Source: PALSA-1316 sp964499365
GTDB lineage: Bacteria; Nitrospirota; Thermodesulfovibrionia; Thermodesulfovibrionales; UBA6898
Assembly (NCBI GenBank): GCA_964499365.1
Contig: CAZCKU010000005.1
Location: 124,001 to 188,000 of the forward strand
Direction of reading: 5' to 3'
Length of the DNA stretch: 64,000 bases
The position numbers and the translations under genes are program-made. The notes below the pieces were generated by a model that was not told the DNA's origin, ran no database searches, and saw nothing but the letters and a program-made list of their open reading frames with translations. Shown here one piece after another: positions 27,509 through 37,738 of the stretch (its first letter is position 1; the number at the start of each line of letters is the position of its first letter).

Positions 27509-28888
27509 ATGAAACACGACCTGGCCAAACACCTCCACGGAAACATATCAACATCGCCTGAAGACCTTGCCTGTTATGGCTTCGACGCCTCGGGCCTCGA
27601 GGGGACGGCCGCTGCGGTGGTATGGCCTGAGGACCTGCAGGACGTTATTGAGACCGTCAACTACGCGCGTGCGAACCGCATCCCGCTCGTCCCTCGCGGC
27701 GCAGGCACCGGCATGACCGGTGGGACTATACCGGGAATGGGGCCCGGCAACAGTCCGCATAAGGATGCGCTGGTGATGAGTTTCGAGAAGATGAACCGCA
27801 TCCTCGAGATCGACCGCGATACTATGCAGGTGGTCGTAGAACCCGGGGTCATCAACGGGGCGCTGCAGCGGGAACTCGCACGGTTTAACCTCTTTTATCC
27901 CCCGGACCCGGCCAGCATGAATATCTGCACGATCGGGGGCAACGTCGCCGAGAACGCCGGGGGGCCCCGTGCCCTGAAGTACGGGGTAACCCGCGACTAT
28001 GTCATGGGTCTTGAGGCGGTATTGCCTGACGGCAGCGTTATCCATACCGGTGTCAGGACCTCCAAGGGAGTGGTCGGCTATGACCTGACCCGGCTGCTTG
28101 TCGGCTCCGAGGGCACCCTCGCCGTCGTCACCAGGATACGGCTCAGGGTACTGCCGGTGCCGGAGGATGTCGTCACGCTTCTGGTGCTCTTCAGGGACCT
28201 TGAACAGTCCGGCCATGCCGTCTCGGCAATCATGACCAGCGGCATCACCCCAAGGACGCTCGAGTTTATGGACCGTGAGGCGATCCGGGCAGTCGAGAAC
28301 TATAAGCCGGTGGGTCTGCCGGCGGATGTCGAGGCGATGCTGCTCATAGAGCTTGACGGCGACCCGGTCGTCATCAAGAAGGAGGCCGAGAAGATCTCCT
28401 ACCTCTGTTCACAGCAGGCCGGCGAGATTATCATGGCCGAAGATGAGGCGGCGCAGGAGAAGATCTGGGAGTCGAGACGGGCCCTCTCCCCTGCCCTCTA
28501 TCACATCATGCCGACGAAGATCAATGAGGACATCGTCGTGCCGCGCACAATGATCCCCCAGATGCTCAGGAAACTGAAGGCTCTCTCGGCCGAGAGCGGC
28601 ATCAGGATAATCAACTTCGGTCATGCGGGCGACGGGAACATCCACGTCAATATCATGGCCGACAGGAACAACAAACCGGAATATGAAAAGGCGGCGGCCC
28701 TTGTGAAAGAGGTCTTCAGGGCCACGCTCGATCTCGGGGGGACGATATCCGGAGAGCACGGCGTCGGCCTGACAAAAATGGATTATATCGGCATGGAGAT
28801 AAAGCCTGCCGAGCTCGAGCTTATGAAGCGCATCAAACAGGCCTTCGACCCGCTGAATATCCTGAACCCTGGAAAGATCTTTCCGTAA
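27509..28888 (+). CDS. glcD: FAD-linked oxidase, GlcD family (D-2-hydroxyacid dehydrogenase)
   Basis: 459 residues. FAD-binding type 4 (PCMH) domain with VPRGAGTGMTGG and NAGGPRALKYGVTRDYV, then the FAD-oxidase C-terminal domain ending GHAGDGNIHVN and SGEHGVGL. Members oxidise glycolate, D-lactate or other 2-hydroxyacids. The substrate cannot be read here, and no GlcE/GlcF partner lies beside it, so the symbol is tentative. Confidence 0.85.
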   Translation: MKHDLAKHLHGNISTSPEDLACYGFDASGLEGTAAAVVWPEDLQDVIETVNYARANRIPLVPRGAGTGMTGGTIPGMGPGNSPHKDALVMSFEKMNRILEIDRDTMQVVVEPGVINGALQRELARFNLFYPPDPASMNICTIGGNVAENAGGPRALKYGVTRDYVMGLEAVLPDGSVIHTGVRTSKGVVGYDLTRLLVGSEGTLAVVTRIRLRVLPVPEDVVTLLVLFRDLEQSGHAVSAIMTSGITPRTLEFMDREAIRAVENYKPVGLPADVEAMLLIELDGDPVVIKKEAEKISYLCSQQAGEIIMAEDEAAQEKIWESRRALSPALYHIMPTKINEDIVVPRTMIPQMLRKLKALSAESGIRIINFGHAGDGNIHVNIMADRNNKPEYEKAAALVKEVFRATLDLGGTISGEHGVGLTKMDYIGMEIKPAELELMKRIKQAFDPLNILNPGKIFP

Positions 28889-28980
28889 AGGACCTCTGCC
28901 GGCTTCCCGGCTGAACCGGCAGAGGGAATTCCCCGGCCCTTTCTTGATTTTGTGCTCCGACAAACCATAGAATTAACATC

Positions 28981-30849
28981 ATGCAGATAAAAACCTCAGG
29001 CGGCAAGGTCATACAGGCCGAACCCGGACAGACGATCTATCAGGCCCTGAAGAATAACGGTATATACCTGGTTGCATCATGCGGCGGCAAGGGGGTCTGC
29101 GGGAAATGCAGGGTGAAGGTGCTGGAGGGCCCGGTCAGGGTCGAATCAACCGGCAAGCTCATGAAGGCAGAGGTGGATGACCATATCACCCTTGCCTGCA
29201 CCACCTTCCCCGAAGACGACATCCTGATAGAAATCCCCGAGGGATCGAAGCTCGTCATCGGCGACAAGATTGCGATCGCAAAATCGAAAGACCTCCGTGA
29301 GTTCCTGCATTCTGTCGAGGCAGGGCTGCAGCCGGCTATCAGGAGGGTCTACCTTGAACTGACACCGCCCTCTTTGGATGACCCGATGAGCGACCTGGAA
29401 CGCATCAGGGCCGGCCTCTCGGAAAAAGGCATCGGGGGAATGCGCTTTTCTCACGACTTCGTGAAGCGCCTCGCACGGTCCGTGCGTGAGCTGAACTGGA
29501 AATTCAACCTTGAATACACCGAGGACCTCTACGCCGTGGCAATCTCCTCCCCGGAGCAGGTAGACCGCTACGGCATTGCGGTCGATATCGGAACAACGAC
29601 CGTCGTCGTCTACCTGGTCAACTACTCCGACGGCAGCATCGTCGACCTCGGCATGACCTATAATTCCCAGATGCGGCATGGTGATGACGTGATCACCCGC
29701 ATCGTCTATGCAACCGAGGGCGGGGGTCTTGAAGACCTTCGCACCGCGGTCGTCAATGACATAAACGACATCCTTGCCCCGATGCTCGAAAAACACGGCA
29801 TCGACCGGCACGATATCGACTCCGTGGTCATATCCGGGAATACCACCATGGCGCACCTTTTCTGGGGCTTCGACCCGACATCCATCCGTGAGGAACCATA
29901 CATACCGACGCTGAATACCTTCCCGAAATGGCAGGCAGGCATCGCAGGGCTGAAGATCCTCACCCAGGCCCCTGTCTATACCGTCCCCTGTGTCGGCAGC
30001 TACGTGGGCGGCGATATCGTCGCCGGCGTCCTTGCTTCCAGGATGTATCTGAAACCCGAAATTGCGCTTTTTATGGACATCGGGACAAACGGCGAGATAG
30101 CTGTCGGCAACAACGAATGGCTCATGACCGCGGCGTGCTCTGCGGGCCCCTGCTTTGAGGGCAGCGGCATCAGGCACGGCATGCGGGCGACCGAGGGTGC
30201 AATCGAATCGGTCAAGATCGACCCGAAGACCTTTGAACCCACGCTTGAGGTGATCGGCAATGCCGCTCCTGCTGGCATCTGCGGTTCAGGCATGATCGAT
30301 GCCATCTCGGAGCTCTTCTTTTCCGGGATTATCGACCAGCGGGGCAAGTTCATGCGGGACCTGCAGACCGACAGGATCAAGATCGGCCACGAAGGCCCCG
30401 AATATATACTCCACCACGGCGAACTGAAGGACATCGTACTGACCGAGGTGGACATCGAGAACGTCATGCGCGCCAAGGCAGCGATCTATGCCGGGATATC
30501 GATCATGCTGAAGGAGGTCGGACTCTCCCTCGATGTTGTGGAGCGGATCTACATAGCCGGAGGCTTCGGCAACTATCTCGATATCGACAAGGCTATCATG
30601 ATCGGCATGCTGCCTGACCTGCCGAAGGAGAAATTCTCCTTTATCGGCAACACCTCCATAGCAGGGGCCTATCTCTGCCTACTCTCCGACAGGATGCGGG
30701 CCGAGGCGGAGGATATCGCGCAGAAGATGACCTATATAGAGCTGTCGGTATCTCGGGGCTTCATGGACGAATACATGTCGGCCCTCTTTCTGCCTCATAC
30801 GAACATGGAACTCTTCCCGACGGTCAGGGACCTGTACAACAAGCCCTGA
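28981..30849 (+). CDS. RACo-like corrinoid activation protein (2Fe-2S / ASKHA ATPase)
   Basis: 622 residues. An N-terminal plant-type 2Fe-2S ferredoxin domain (about 1-95) has the cysteine pattern CGGKGVCGKC plus a later Cys in LACTTFP. A middle linker domain is followed by an ASKHA-fold ATPase starting at GIAVDIGTTTVVVYL (about 197), with SGNTTM, DIGTNGE and IAGGFGN motifs. Such proteins reduce inactive Co(II) corrinoid cofactor back to Co(I) at the cost of ATP, reactivating corrinoid methyltransferases. The MtaA-like methyltransferase gene 660 bases downstream (opposite strand) supports a methyl-transfer context. Confidence 0.88.
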   Translation: MQIKTSGGKVIQAEPGQTIYQALKNNGIYLVASCGGKGVCGKCRVKVLEGPVRVESTGKLMKAEVDDHITLACTTFPEDDILIEIPEGSKLVIGDKIAIAKSKDLREFLHSVEAGLQPAIRRVYLELTPPSLDDPMSDLERIRAGLSEKGIGGMRFSHDFVKRLARSVRELNWKFNLEYTEDLYAVAISSPEQVDRYGIAVDIGTTTVVVYLVNYSDGSIVDLGMTYNSQMRHGDDVITRIVYATEGGGLEDLRTAVVNDINDILAPMLEKHGIDRHDIDSVVISGNTTMAHLFWGFDPTSIREEPYIPTLNTFPKWQAGIAGLKILTQAPVYTVPCVGSYVGGDIVAGVLASRMYLKPEIALFMDIGTNGEIAVGNNEWLMTAACSAGPCFEGSGIRHGMRATEGAIESVKIDPKTFEPTLEVIGNAAPAGICGSGMIDAISELFFSGIIDQRGKFMRDLQTDRIKIGHEGPEYILHHGELKDIVLTEVDIENVMRAKAAIYAGISIMLKEVGLSLDVVERIYIAGGFGNYLDIDKAIMIGMLPDLPKEKFSFIGNTSIAGAYLCLLSDRMRAEAEDIAQKMTYIELSVSRGFMDEYMSALFLPHTNMELFPTVRDLYNKP

Positions 30850-30993
30850 TACCCCGTTCACCAGTCGTACGCATCATTGCCGCAGCTGCAAACGTCTCAA
30901 TAGTACTGTCATGACACCGTGATAACCCGGGGATTTTCATTAAATAAATATAATTATTTATTTATCCCCAGCTCATGGTAAAATAAGATTGTG

Positions 30994-31332
30994 ATGAAGA
31001 GATATGGTATCGGCATAGGCATCCTCAGCATACTGATTTCTTTTATGTTTCTCTGTATTTCATCCGAAGTGCAGGCCGAAACGCAGGAAGGCGCACCACA
31101 GGATCTCGCCTCGGCGCTCCACCTTGAAACTTCCACGCTTCTTGACTCCAACGCTAATTCCAGGGAGAAACGAGAACGCGATATAACCCCTCTCCCGGCT
31201 GTATTTGTCCCTTTACAGGAGGGACTGCATGCCTTCCTTGATTTCCCGTCCACACCTCATCGAACCCTGGTCCCAAAAAACAGCCGCACAGAATACCGGG
31301 CCGTCGTCGGCCTCCATTTCAGTCTCAATTAA
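30994..31332 (+). CDS. Small exported protein of unknown function
   Basis: 112 residues from the ATG at 30994 (a GTG directly precedes it). A clear signal peptide (about 1-29, hydrophobic IGILSILISFMFLCI, cleavage after VQA) is followed by a short mature chain without cysteines or recognisable domain. Preceded by an AT-rich stretch that may hold a promoter. It stands alone. Confidence 0.5.
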   Translation: MKRYGIGIGILSILISFMFLCISSEVQAETQEGAPQDLASALHLETSTLLDSNANSREKRERDITPLPAVFVPLQEGLHAFLDFPSTPHRTLVPKNSRTEYRAVVGLHFSLN

Positions 31333-31508
31333 TCTCCTGGCAATCCGGCTTTTCCCAAAAGAACTATTTCATCCCGCATCGTCGCCAAACAAGATCCCCT
31401 GAAATATTGAAAATAAGTCTTCAAGGGGTTTGTCATTTTGGGGAGGGTAGCGGTGTTGTGGTCCGCGCAGGCACCCCCAATGTGTAGTGTACTTCCATCA
31501 AGCCGTTT

Positions 31509-32528
31509 CTACCGGAGGCGGTCTGCAGAGGCAAGGAACTCCCGGACATTGCGGAGGGAGGTGTCGGGCGGCAGGTCACAGGAGGGCATGAGGATATATG
31601 CCTGGTGAGGGTCGGAGACCGCTGCAAGGCATTCCGAGACCTTGCTGAGGATCTCCGCAGGGGTGCCGCCGAAAATGGTGTTGACCACATCGACATTCCC
31701 TGCAGTAACAACCCGGTCCCGATAAAGCTCGTACACCTCGCCTATCGGCACACAGGCATCGACCGATATGCAGTCGGCACCTGTTTCAGGATACAGGGCA
31801 AGCTGGGACTTTATGTCTCCGCACTGGTGGAGGAAACACCTGAGCCCCTGCACCCTGGCCCATGCAAAGAGGTCCCTCTCGGCCGGGAGAACGACGTCGC
31901 GGTACAGGTCATTCGGTATCAGCGTGGATGCACCGTCGGGGATAACGATCCCGTCGATGACGCCCTGCGCAGCAAGCGGGGAGATAAAGGCACGGGAAAG
32001 CCGCACACCCAGGCCGCAGATCTCGCGGACGAAGGCGCGGTCCGTTGCAACCTTTTCCTTCAGGAGGTCCCAGTCGCACAGGATAACCGCCCACGTAAAG
32101 GGGCCCCAGGTGGTTGCGCAGAGAAAACGGTCCGGAAGCCGTTCCCTCAGGCTGCTGATCATCTCAACCAGTGCGATTGTATGAGGGGACCCGGCAATAT
32201 CGATGCTGCTGAGGTAGTGTGCGTCTGCGGACGTCTGGATCAGCGGGAAGGAAAGAAGCGGGGCCTGACCGCCGCGGAAGTCAAGACTCCCGCCGACCGA
32301 CTCCGCGGGGAAGGTGTTCAGCCCTGAACCGGGGAAGACGATATCGGTGTCCAGTCCCCCGAAAAAACCGGCAAGGGTCTCTGCAAAATACAGTGGTGAT
32401 GACACGATATCCTGAATCCCAAGGCCGGTCTGCTGAAAGGCCCACCGGCCCGCCCCGAACAGGGCCCGGGGGATGCGCCCGCTGCGCTCCCCGCGCAATA
32501 CCCCTCTGATCAGCTCACGTCGGTCCAC
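31509..32528 (-). CDS. Uroporphyrinogen-decarboxylase-fold methyltransferase (MtaA/MtbA-like)
   Basis: 339 residues of the URO-D fold. HQCGD (about 236) together with the later Cys in MPSCDLPPDT matches the His-X-Cys...Cys zinc ligands of methylcobamide:thiol methyltransferases such as MtaA and MtbA; HemE lacks these. GNVDVV is the shared C-terminal motif. It probably moves a methyl group between a corrinoid protein and a thiol or tetrahydrofolate-type acceptor. The acceptor is unknown. The nearby RACo-like gene fits this reading better than heme synthesis. Confidence 0.75.
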   Translation of the reverse strand: MDRRELIRGVLRGERSGRIPRALFGAGRWAFQQTGLGIQDIVSSPLYFAETLAGFFGGLDTDIVFPGSGLNTFPAESVGGSLDFRGGQAPLLSFPLIQTSADAHYLSSIDIAGSPHTIALVEMISSLRERLPDRFLCATTWGPFTWAVILCDWDLLKEKVATDRAFVREICGLGVRLSRAFISPLAAQGVIDGIVIPDGASTLIPNDLYRDVVLPAERDLFAWARVQGLRCFLHQCGDIKSQLALYPETGADCISVDACVPIGEVYELYRDRVVTAGNVDVVNTIFGGTPAEILSKVSECLAAVSDPHQAYILMPSCDLPPDTSLRNVREFLASADRLR

Positions 32529-32592
32529 TGTCGGATATAACCGCGCTCAGGCCACTCCCAGCCCCACTCCGGGCCGATTCCGGCGCACTGGT

Positions 32593-33450
32593 TCAGTCAA
32601 TATTCACCACCAGGTTATCGATCAGCCGGGTCCTGCCGATTCTTGCAGCAACGGCAATGAGCACCTCTTTAACCTGACCGGGGTCCTGCAGTTCATCAAG
32701 CGTTTCAGTATGGTAGAGAGAGGCGTAGTCTATCACGGATATCAGCCTCTCTTTTTTCAACTCGGAGACCAGGAGCTCCTTCAGGCCGGCAGGAGATGAC
32801 TTGCCCCCCTGAAGCATTTCAGCTGTCCGCTTCAAGGCACGGTGCAGGGTTGCTGCCGCCGTGCGTTCTTCCGGATTCAGGTACTGGTTCCGGGAGCTCA
32901 TGGCGAGTCCGTCTTCCTCCCGCAGCGTCGGACAGACCACGATCTCAACGTTCATGCCAAGGTCCTTCACCATCCGCCTGATCACGACGGTCTGCTGAAA
33001 ATCCTTCTGTCCGAAATAGGCACGCGAGGGACTTGTCAGGTTGAGCAGCTTTGCAACGACGGTCGCAACCCCCCTGAAATGCCCCGGCCTTGCCAGGCCG
33101 CAGAGCCTGTCGGTGACCCCTTCCACCTGGACATAGGTCGAATACCCGGCAGGGTACATAAGATTGCTGTCAGGCAAGAACAGGGTGTCGACGCCAAGGT
33201 CTCTGAGTTTCGCAACGTCATTGTCAACATCGCGCGGATAGGCCGCAAAGTCCTCAGCAGGCCCGAACTGAAGGGGATTGACAAAAATGCTCACAACGAC
33301 TATGTCATTTTCTCTCTGTGCCCTTTTGATGAGGCTGAGGTGGCCGGCGTGAAGCGCCCCCATCGTCGGCACAAACCCGATCGACCGGCCCTTCTGGAGC
33401 TGTTTTCTGCAGGTATCCTGCATGATTCCCGGAATTCTTATGATCTCCAT
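32593..33450 (-). CDS. panC: Pantothenate synthetase
   Basis: 285 residues. The ATP-binding HIGH-type motif is in PTMGALHAGHLSLI, followed by VSIFVNPLQFGP, YFGQKDFQQ and a KMSKS-like MSSRNQYL. It joins pantoate and beta-alanine to make vitamin B5. It lies 64 bases upstream of the methyltransferase gene on the same strand, perhaps one transcript. Confidence 0.96.
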   Translation of the reverse strand: MEIIRIPGIMQDTCRKQLQKGRSIGFVPTMGALHAGHLSLIKRAQRENDIVVVSIFVNPLQFGPAEDFAAYPRDVDNDVAKLRDLGVDTLFLPDSNLMYPAGYSTYVQVEGVTDRLCGLARPGHFRGVATVVAKLLNLTSPSRAYFGQKDFQQTVVIRRMVKDLGMNVEIVVCPTLREEDGLAMSSRNQYLNPEERTAAATLHRALKRTAEMLQGGKSSPAGLKELLVSELKKERLISVIDYASLYHTETLDELQDPGQVKEVLIAVAARIGRTRLIDNLVVNID

Positions 33451-33539
33451 CTCTCTCTCCTTTGATCCATGAGGGACTCCTTATTGTATCACAGGTCTTC
33501 CAGCTTGATTTCCTCTATCGCGTCCTGTATCCTTCCTGT

Positions 33540-35090
33540 ATGAATACCGAGTCGGTTGATTTTCTTATTATCGGCAGCGGGGTGGCCGGACTGAGGGCAG
33601 CCATCGAGCTTGCGCCCTTCGGCAGCGTGCTGGTCGTCACCAAGGACCGGCCGTCAGAGAGCAGCACCGAATATGCCCAGGGCGGCATTGCTGCGGTGAT
33701 CAGCGACGAGGACACGGTCGGGATCCACCTTGAAGATACCCTGAAGGCAGGCGACGGGCTCTGCCGGGAGTCGGCGGTCAGGACGCTTGTCGAAGAAGGG
33801 ACCGACAGGATCATGGAGCTGATCGACTGGGGCGCTGAATTCGACCGCGAGGGGGTGAAACTGGCCCTGACACTCGAAGCTGCCCATTCACGGCGAAGGA
33901 TACTGCACGCACAGGGCGATTCAACCGGAAAAGAACTCGAACGGGTGCTGCTGAACAAGGCGCGGTCCCTTCCGTCGGTCAGAAAGTATCCCTTTGCGAT
34001 CACAACGGACCTTATCATCAGGGGGAATGAATGCCACGGGGCCTATGTGCTGAAGGACGGCGGGATCAGCGCACTCCTGGCAAAGGCCACCCTGCTTGCA
34101 ACCGGCGGTGCCGGGCAGATATTTTCACGGACGACCAACCCTCTTGTGGCGACCGGAGACGGCATGGCCATCGCCTACAGGGCGGGCGCTGTCCTGGAAG
34201 ACATGGAGTTTGTCCAGTTTCATCCCACGAGCCTCTACTCGCCGACAGCCCCCCAGTTTCTGCTGAGCGAATCGATGCGCGGCGAAGGCGCCGTGCTCCT
34301 GAACATCAACAGGGAGCGTTTCATGGCAGGTTATCATGCGATGGAGGAACTGGCCCCGCGCGACGTCGTATCAAGGGCGATCATCTCGGAAATGGTCAGG
34401 ACAAACAGCAGGCATGTCTATCTTGACCTCAGGCACCTCGGCAAGGACTTTTTGAAAAAAAGGTTCCCGGGCATATATGCGACCTGCCTGCGGTACGATG
34501 TGGATATCACCGAGGACCTTGTCCCTGTCTCGCCTGCGGCCCATTACATCATGGGAGGGGTCAGGACCAATCTCGACGGTGAAACGAACATTCGCGGCCT
34601 GTATGCGGCTGGAGAGGTCGCCTGCACCGGGGTCCACGGGGCAAACCGTCTCGCCTCGAACAGCCTGCTCGAGGGGCTCGTCTACGGCGCGCGGGCAGGC
34701 CGTGCGGCCAGCAGGACATCAGTTGTTCCGGCCGGATGCGACGCAATACGTGCCGAGACCGGGGAACCAGCTTCATCCATTCCCGAAAGCGACGAGATCA
34801 AAAGGATCCTGCGCAAGGTCATGTGGGAGAAGGTCGGCATAATCCGCTGCGCAAAGTCGCTTGACGAGGCAGTGCTTATGCTCAAGGTATACAGCGATAT
34901 TATGGGCAAGACCTATCTGAGGCGTCATGAGCTGGAGCTGAAGAATATGCTGACCGTTGCACGGCTGATTATCGAGGCGTCGGTACGAAGACAGGGAAGT
35001 GTCGGGGCCCATTACCGCTCTGACTTCAAGGACCGGGGAGACAACTGGCAGGAACATACCCTGCTCGACAGGTCATCTTTTTCGCTATGA
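33540..35090 (+). CDS. nadB: L-aspartate oxidase
   Basis: 516 residues from the ATG at 33540. FAD-binding GSGVAGLRAAIELA at the N-terminus; SSTEYAQGGIAAV and HDD-type substrate region as in the succinate dehydrogenase/fumarate reductase flavoprotein family; GEVACTGVHGANRLASNSLLEGLVYG is split over the C-terminal FAD site. First step of de novo NAD synthesis. The upstream frame extension has no ribosome site. It ends 19 bases before pyk. Confidence 0.94.
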   Translation: MNTESVDFLIIGSGVAGLRAAIELAPFGSVLVVTKDRPSESSTEYAQGGIAAVISDEDTVGIHLEDTLKAGDGLCRESAVRTLVEEGTDRIMELIDWGAEFDREGVKLALTLEAAHSRRRILHAQGDSTGKELERVLLNKARSLPSVRKYPFAITTDLIIRGNECHGAYVLKDGGISALLAKATLLATGGAGQIFSRTTNPLVATGDGMAIAYRAGAVLEDMEFVQFHPTSLYSPTAPQFLLSESMRGEGAVLLNINRERFMAGYHAMEELAPRDVVSRAIISEMVRTNSRHVYLDLRHLGKDFLKKRFPGIYATCLRYDVDITEDLVPVSPAAHYIMGGVRTNLDGETNIRGLYAAGEVACTGVHGANRLASNSLLEGLVYGARAGRAASRTSVVPAGCDAIRAETGEPASSIPESDEIKRILRKVMWEKVGIIRCAKSLDEAVLMLKVYSDIMGKTYLRRHELELKNMLTVARLIIEASVRRQGSVGAHYRSDFKDRGDNWQEHTLLDRSSFSL

Positions 35091-35109
35091 ACATACCGGG
35101 GGCAGAGTC

Positions 35110-36519
35110 ATGAATTCGCGCAGGGCAAAAATCATCTGCACCATAGGTCCTGCCTCGTCCGACAGCAGGGTCCTGTTCGGCCTGATCAATGAGGGGATGG
35201 ATATCGCGCGTTTGAACTTTTCGCACGGCAGCCATGCCTTCCACCGCGGGCTCATCAGGACTATCCGCGAAGGGATAAAGAAATACGGCCGGCCGGTGAC
35301 GATACTGCAGGACCTGCAGGGGATCAAGATACGGGTGGGGCTTATCAGGGACGGGGCCGCGGAACTCCGGAAGGGAAGCGAGGTCCGGATCTATCCCGGT
35401 CACGGGCTCGGGGACGCGGAAAACCTTTTCGTCTCATATCCCCTGCTGTTGCGGGATGCCGTCAAGGGGGACAAGATCCTGCTGGACGATGGCCTGATCC
35501 ACCTGAAGGTCACCGGGAAGTCTGACGAGGCATTGATCACAAAGGTGGTTGAGGGCGGTATCATCAGGGACAAGAAAGGCGTGAACCTGCCGGGCATGAA
35601 GATCTCGCAGAAGGCCTTCACCGAAAAGGACCGGAACGACCTTGAATTCGGCCTGCAGATGAAGGTGGACTATATCGCCATATCCTTTGTGCGGACTGCC
35701 GATGACGTCGGTATCGTCAAGGCCTGGATGAAGAAAAAGGGCCGGCAGATACCGGTCATCGCCAAGATAGAAAAGCCGGAGGCGCTCTCAAATATAGACG
35801 ACATCCTCGATGAGGCCGACGGCATCATGATAGCCCGGGGCGATCTTGGGGTGGAGGTGACACCCCAGGAAGTACCGATAATCCAGAAGGTACTTATCGA
35901 AAAGGCGAACAGGAAGGGAAAACTCGTCGTAACCGCAACGCAGATGCTGGAGTCGATGAAAGAGCACCTGAGACCGACGAGGGCCGAAGCGACCGATGTT
36001 GCCAACGCGGTGATCGACGGGACAGACGCGCTCATGCTCTCGGCCGAAACTGCTGCCGGTGCCTACCCCCTGGAGTCGATCCGGATGATGGACAGCATCA
36101 TACGCTTCACCGAGGGCGCATCACGCACCTCATCCGTTTATGTGCGCGGCGACTCTTACGCGGACGCCCTCGCCGATGCGGCCTGCAAGGCGGCAGAGGA
36201 CATCAGGGCAAAGGTCCTGGTTGCCTTCACCGAGTCCGGATTTACGGCCCGGCTTCTTTCGAAGTTCAGGCCGGTGGTCCCGATCGTGGCCTTTACGCCG
36301 GACAGGGCGCTCATCGCGCGGCTGCCCTTTTACTGGGGCGTTACGCCGAAACATATCAGGCCGTTCGACAACATCGACCAGATGCTCCGGAATGTTGAAA
36401 GGACGCTGCTCGTCGAAAATATCGTCAGAAAAAATGACCGGATTGTGATCATCACCTGTTCACCGCTTCCGACGCGGGCCAAGACAAACTTCATGAAGCT
36501 CCACGAAATCGGGGGATAA
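35110..36519 (+). CDS. pyk: Pyruvate kinase
   Basis: 469 residues from the ATG at 35110. Motifs: KIICTIGPAS, ARLNFSHGSH, IAKIEKPEAL with the catalytic Lys and Glu, MIARGDLGVE, and MLESM-PTRAEATDVANAV. The length and a C-terminal allosteric-type domain (TARLLSKFRP) match bacterial PykF/PykA. It converts phosphoenolpyruvate and ADP to pyruvate and ATP. Confidence 0.96.
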   Translation: MNSRRAKIICTIGPASSDSRVLFGLINEGMDIARLNFSHGSHAFHRGLIRTIREGIKKYGRPVTILQDLQGIKIRVGLIRDGAAELRKGSEVRIYPGHGLGDAENLFVSYPLLLRDAVKGDKILLDDGLIHLKVTGKSDEALITKVVEGGIIRDKKGVNLPGMKISQKAFTEKDRNDLEFGLQMKVDYIAISFVRTADDVGIVKAWMKKKGRQIPVIAKIEKPEALSNIDDILDEADGIMIARGDLGVEVTPQEVPIIQKVLIEKANRKGKLVVTATQMLESMKEHLRPTRAEATDVANAVIDGTDALMLSAETAAGAYPLESIRMMDSIIRFTEGASRTSSVYVRGDSYADALADAACKAAEDIRAKVLVAFTESGFTARLLSKFRPVVPIVAFTPDRALIARLPFYWGVTPKHIRPFDNIDQMLRNVERTLLVENIVRKNDRIVIITCSPLPTRAKTNFMKLHEIGG

Positions 36520-36525
36520 GCACGA

Positions 36526-37572
36526 CTATCCGGCTTCAGACGGGAGGTTGTTGATGACGTCGATCAGCTTCCTGAGTCTGCCGAAATCCCTGCGGTTAAA
36601 GTCCACCACCAGCCGGGGAAGGCCTGCGATCTCCGGTTCTCCCGATTCCTCCGGCAGGGGGCACGAGCTGCAGATCCTGCCCCCGGGAGTCAGGATGTCC
36701 CGGAACTGCTCGTTGAGCAGCAGAATATCCGGATCTCTGATCGCAGACGCAAGGCGTATGACCAGCTGCCTGTCCACATAGCGCAGGCTGTGATAGCGGT
36801 GATAAAAAAGATTGATGCTCCTGACCGCGGCGGCAACACTCTCGACACGCTCGAAAAGTCCGAAATCTGACGACTCGACATAGCCCTGGCTGAGCAGTTC
36901 GTCTTCAATAAAACGGAGCCAGCGGCTCCAGTACCTGCCGCCCGGTTCATCCACAAGAAGGAGCGGCAGGGGAGCCCGCTTGCCTGTCTGCAACAGGGTT
37001 AGCGTCTCCATCGCCTCATCGAGTGTGCCGAAGCCCCCCGGGAAGAGCGCGATGGCGTCGGCCTCCTTCAGGAACGCGACCTTGCGGTTGAAGAAATATT
37101 TATAGGTTATCAGGCGGGGGTTCCCCTGAAGCACATAGTTCGCCGTCTGCTCGAACGGCAGCTTGATGTTGACGCCGAAGGAGTGCTCCGGCCCCGCCCC
37201 TTCATTGACCGCCTGCATGATGCCGCCGCCAGCTCCGGTGATGACCATATACCCTGCCTGAGCAAGCATCTCCCCCAAGTGCAGCGCCATCCCGTATACC
37301 GGCTCGTCAGGGCGCGTGCGGGCGGACCCGAAGACCGTTACCTTTCTGACATTTCTGTATGGACCGAAGATCCGCGCCGTAAACCGCATCTCCTTCAGCG
37401 TCGTATTCATCAGCTTCAGGTCTGCACGGTTGTGGTCTTCCTGCCCTGCCTTCAGGGCGGCAACAATCATTTCCCGTACGATCTCGGCATCATGCACCGT
37501 GCCGGTCAGGGCGATTAGCCGGTCAATCTCCTCGTCGATGCTGCCGTTGGTTCTCGTAAAGTGAAGTTCCAT
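36526..37572 (-). CDS. LOG-family Rossmann-fold protein (putative nucleotide 5'-monophosphate phosphoribohydrolase)
   Basis: 348 residues. The central LOG/YgdH-like domain has VFGSARTRPDEPVY, the nucleotide-binding GAGGGIMQAVNEGA and the catalytic PGGFGTLDEAMETLTLLQ. Extra N- and C-terminal helices make it longer than the plain LOG family (about 190), as in PpnN-like proteins. Its start is 150 bases from the nif upstream activator site, so the two are divergently transcribed. Confidence 0.85.
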   Translation of the reverse strand: MELHFTRTNGSIDEEIDRLIALTGTVHDAEIVREMIVAALKAGQEDHNRADLKLMNTTLKEMRFTARIFGPYRNVRKVTVFGSARTRPDEPVYGMALHLGEMLAQAGYMVITGAGGGIMQAVNEGAGPEHSFGVNIKLPFEQTANYVLQGNPRLITYKYFFNRKVAFLKEADAIALFPGGFGTLDEAMETLTLLQTGKRAPLPLLLVDEPGGRYWSRWLRFIEDELLSQGYVESSDFGLFERVESVAAAVRSINLFYHRYHSLRYVDRQLVIRLASAIRDPDILLLNEQFRDILTPGGRICSSCPLPEESGEPEIAGLPRLVVDFNRRDFGRLRKLIDVINNLPSEAG

Positions 37573-37722
37573 GTCATTGTTTTATACCATGATTGCAGCA
37601 GACAATGCATTGTTTCAGTTCATCAGGAATGTACTCATCGCTGTGTTGTTGCGCCGTTCCGCCTGACTGGCTGCAGTCCTGGCAGATCTTCTGCACCCCC
37701 CGGTGCGTTCCCGGACAAATTT

Positions 37723-37738
37723 GTCCTAGTCGAAACAA
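37723..37738 (+). promoter_or_regulatory. NifA-type upstream activator sequence
   Basis: Exact TGT-N10-ACA (TGTCCTAGTCGAAACA), the consensus for NifA binding, 78 bases upstream of the -24/-12 promoter. A near-match with shifted spacing lies at 37743-37759. NifA itself is not encoded in the window. Confidence 0.7.
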
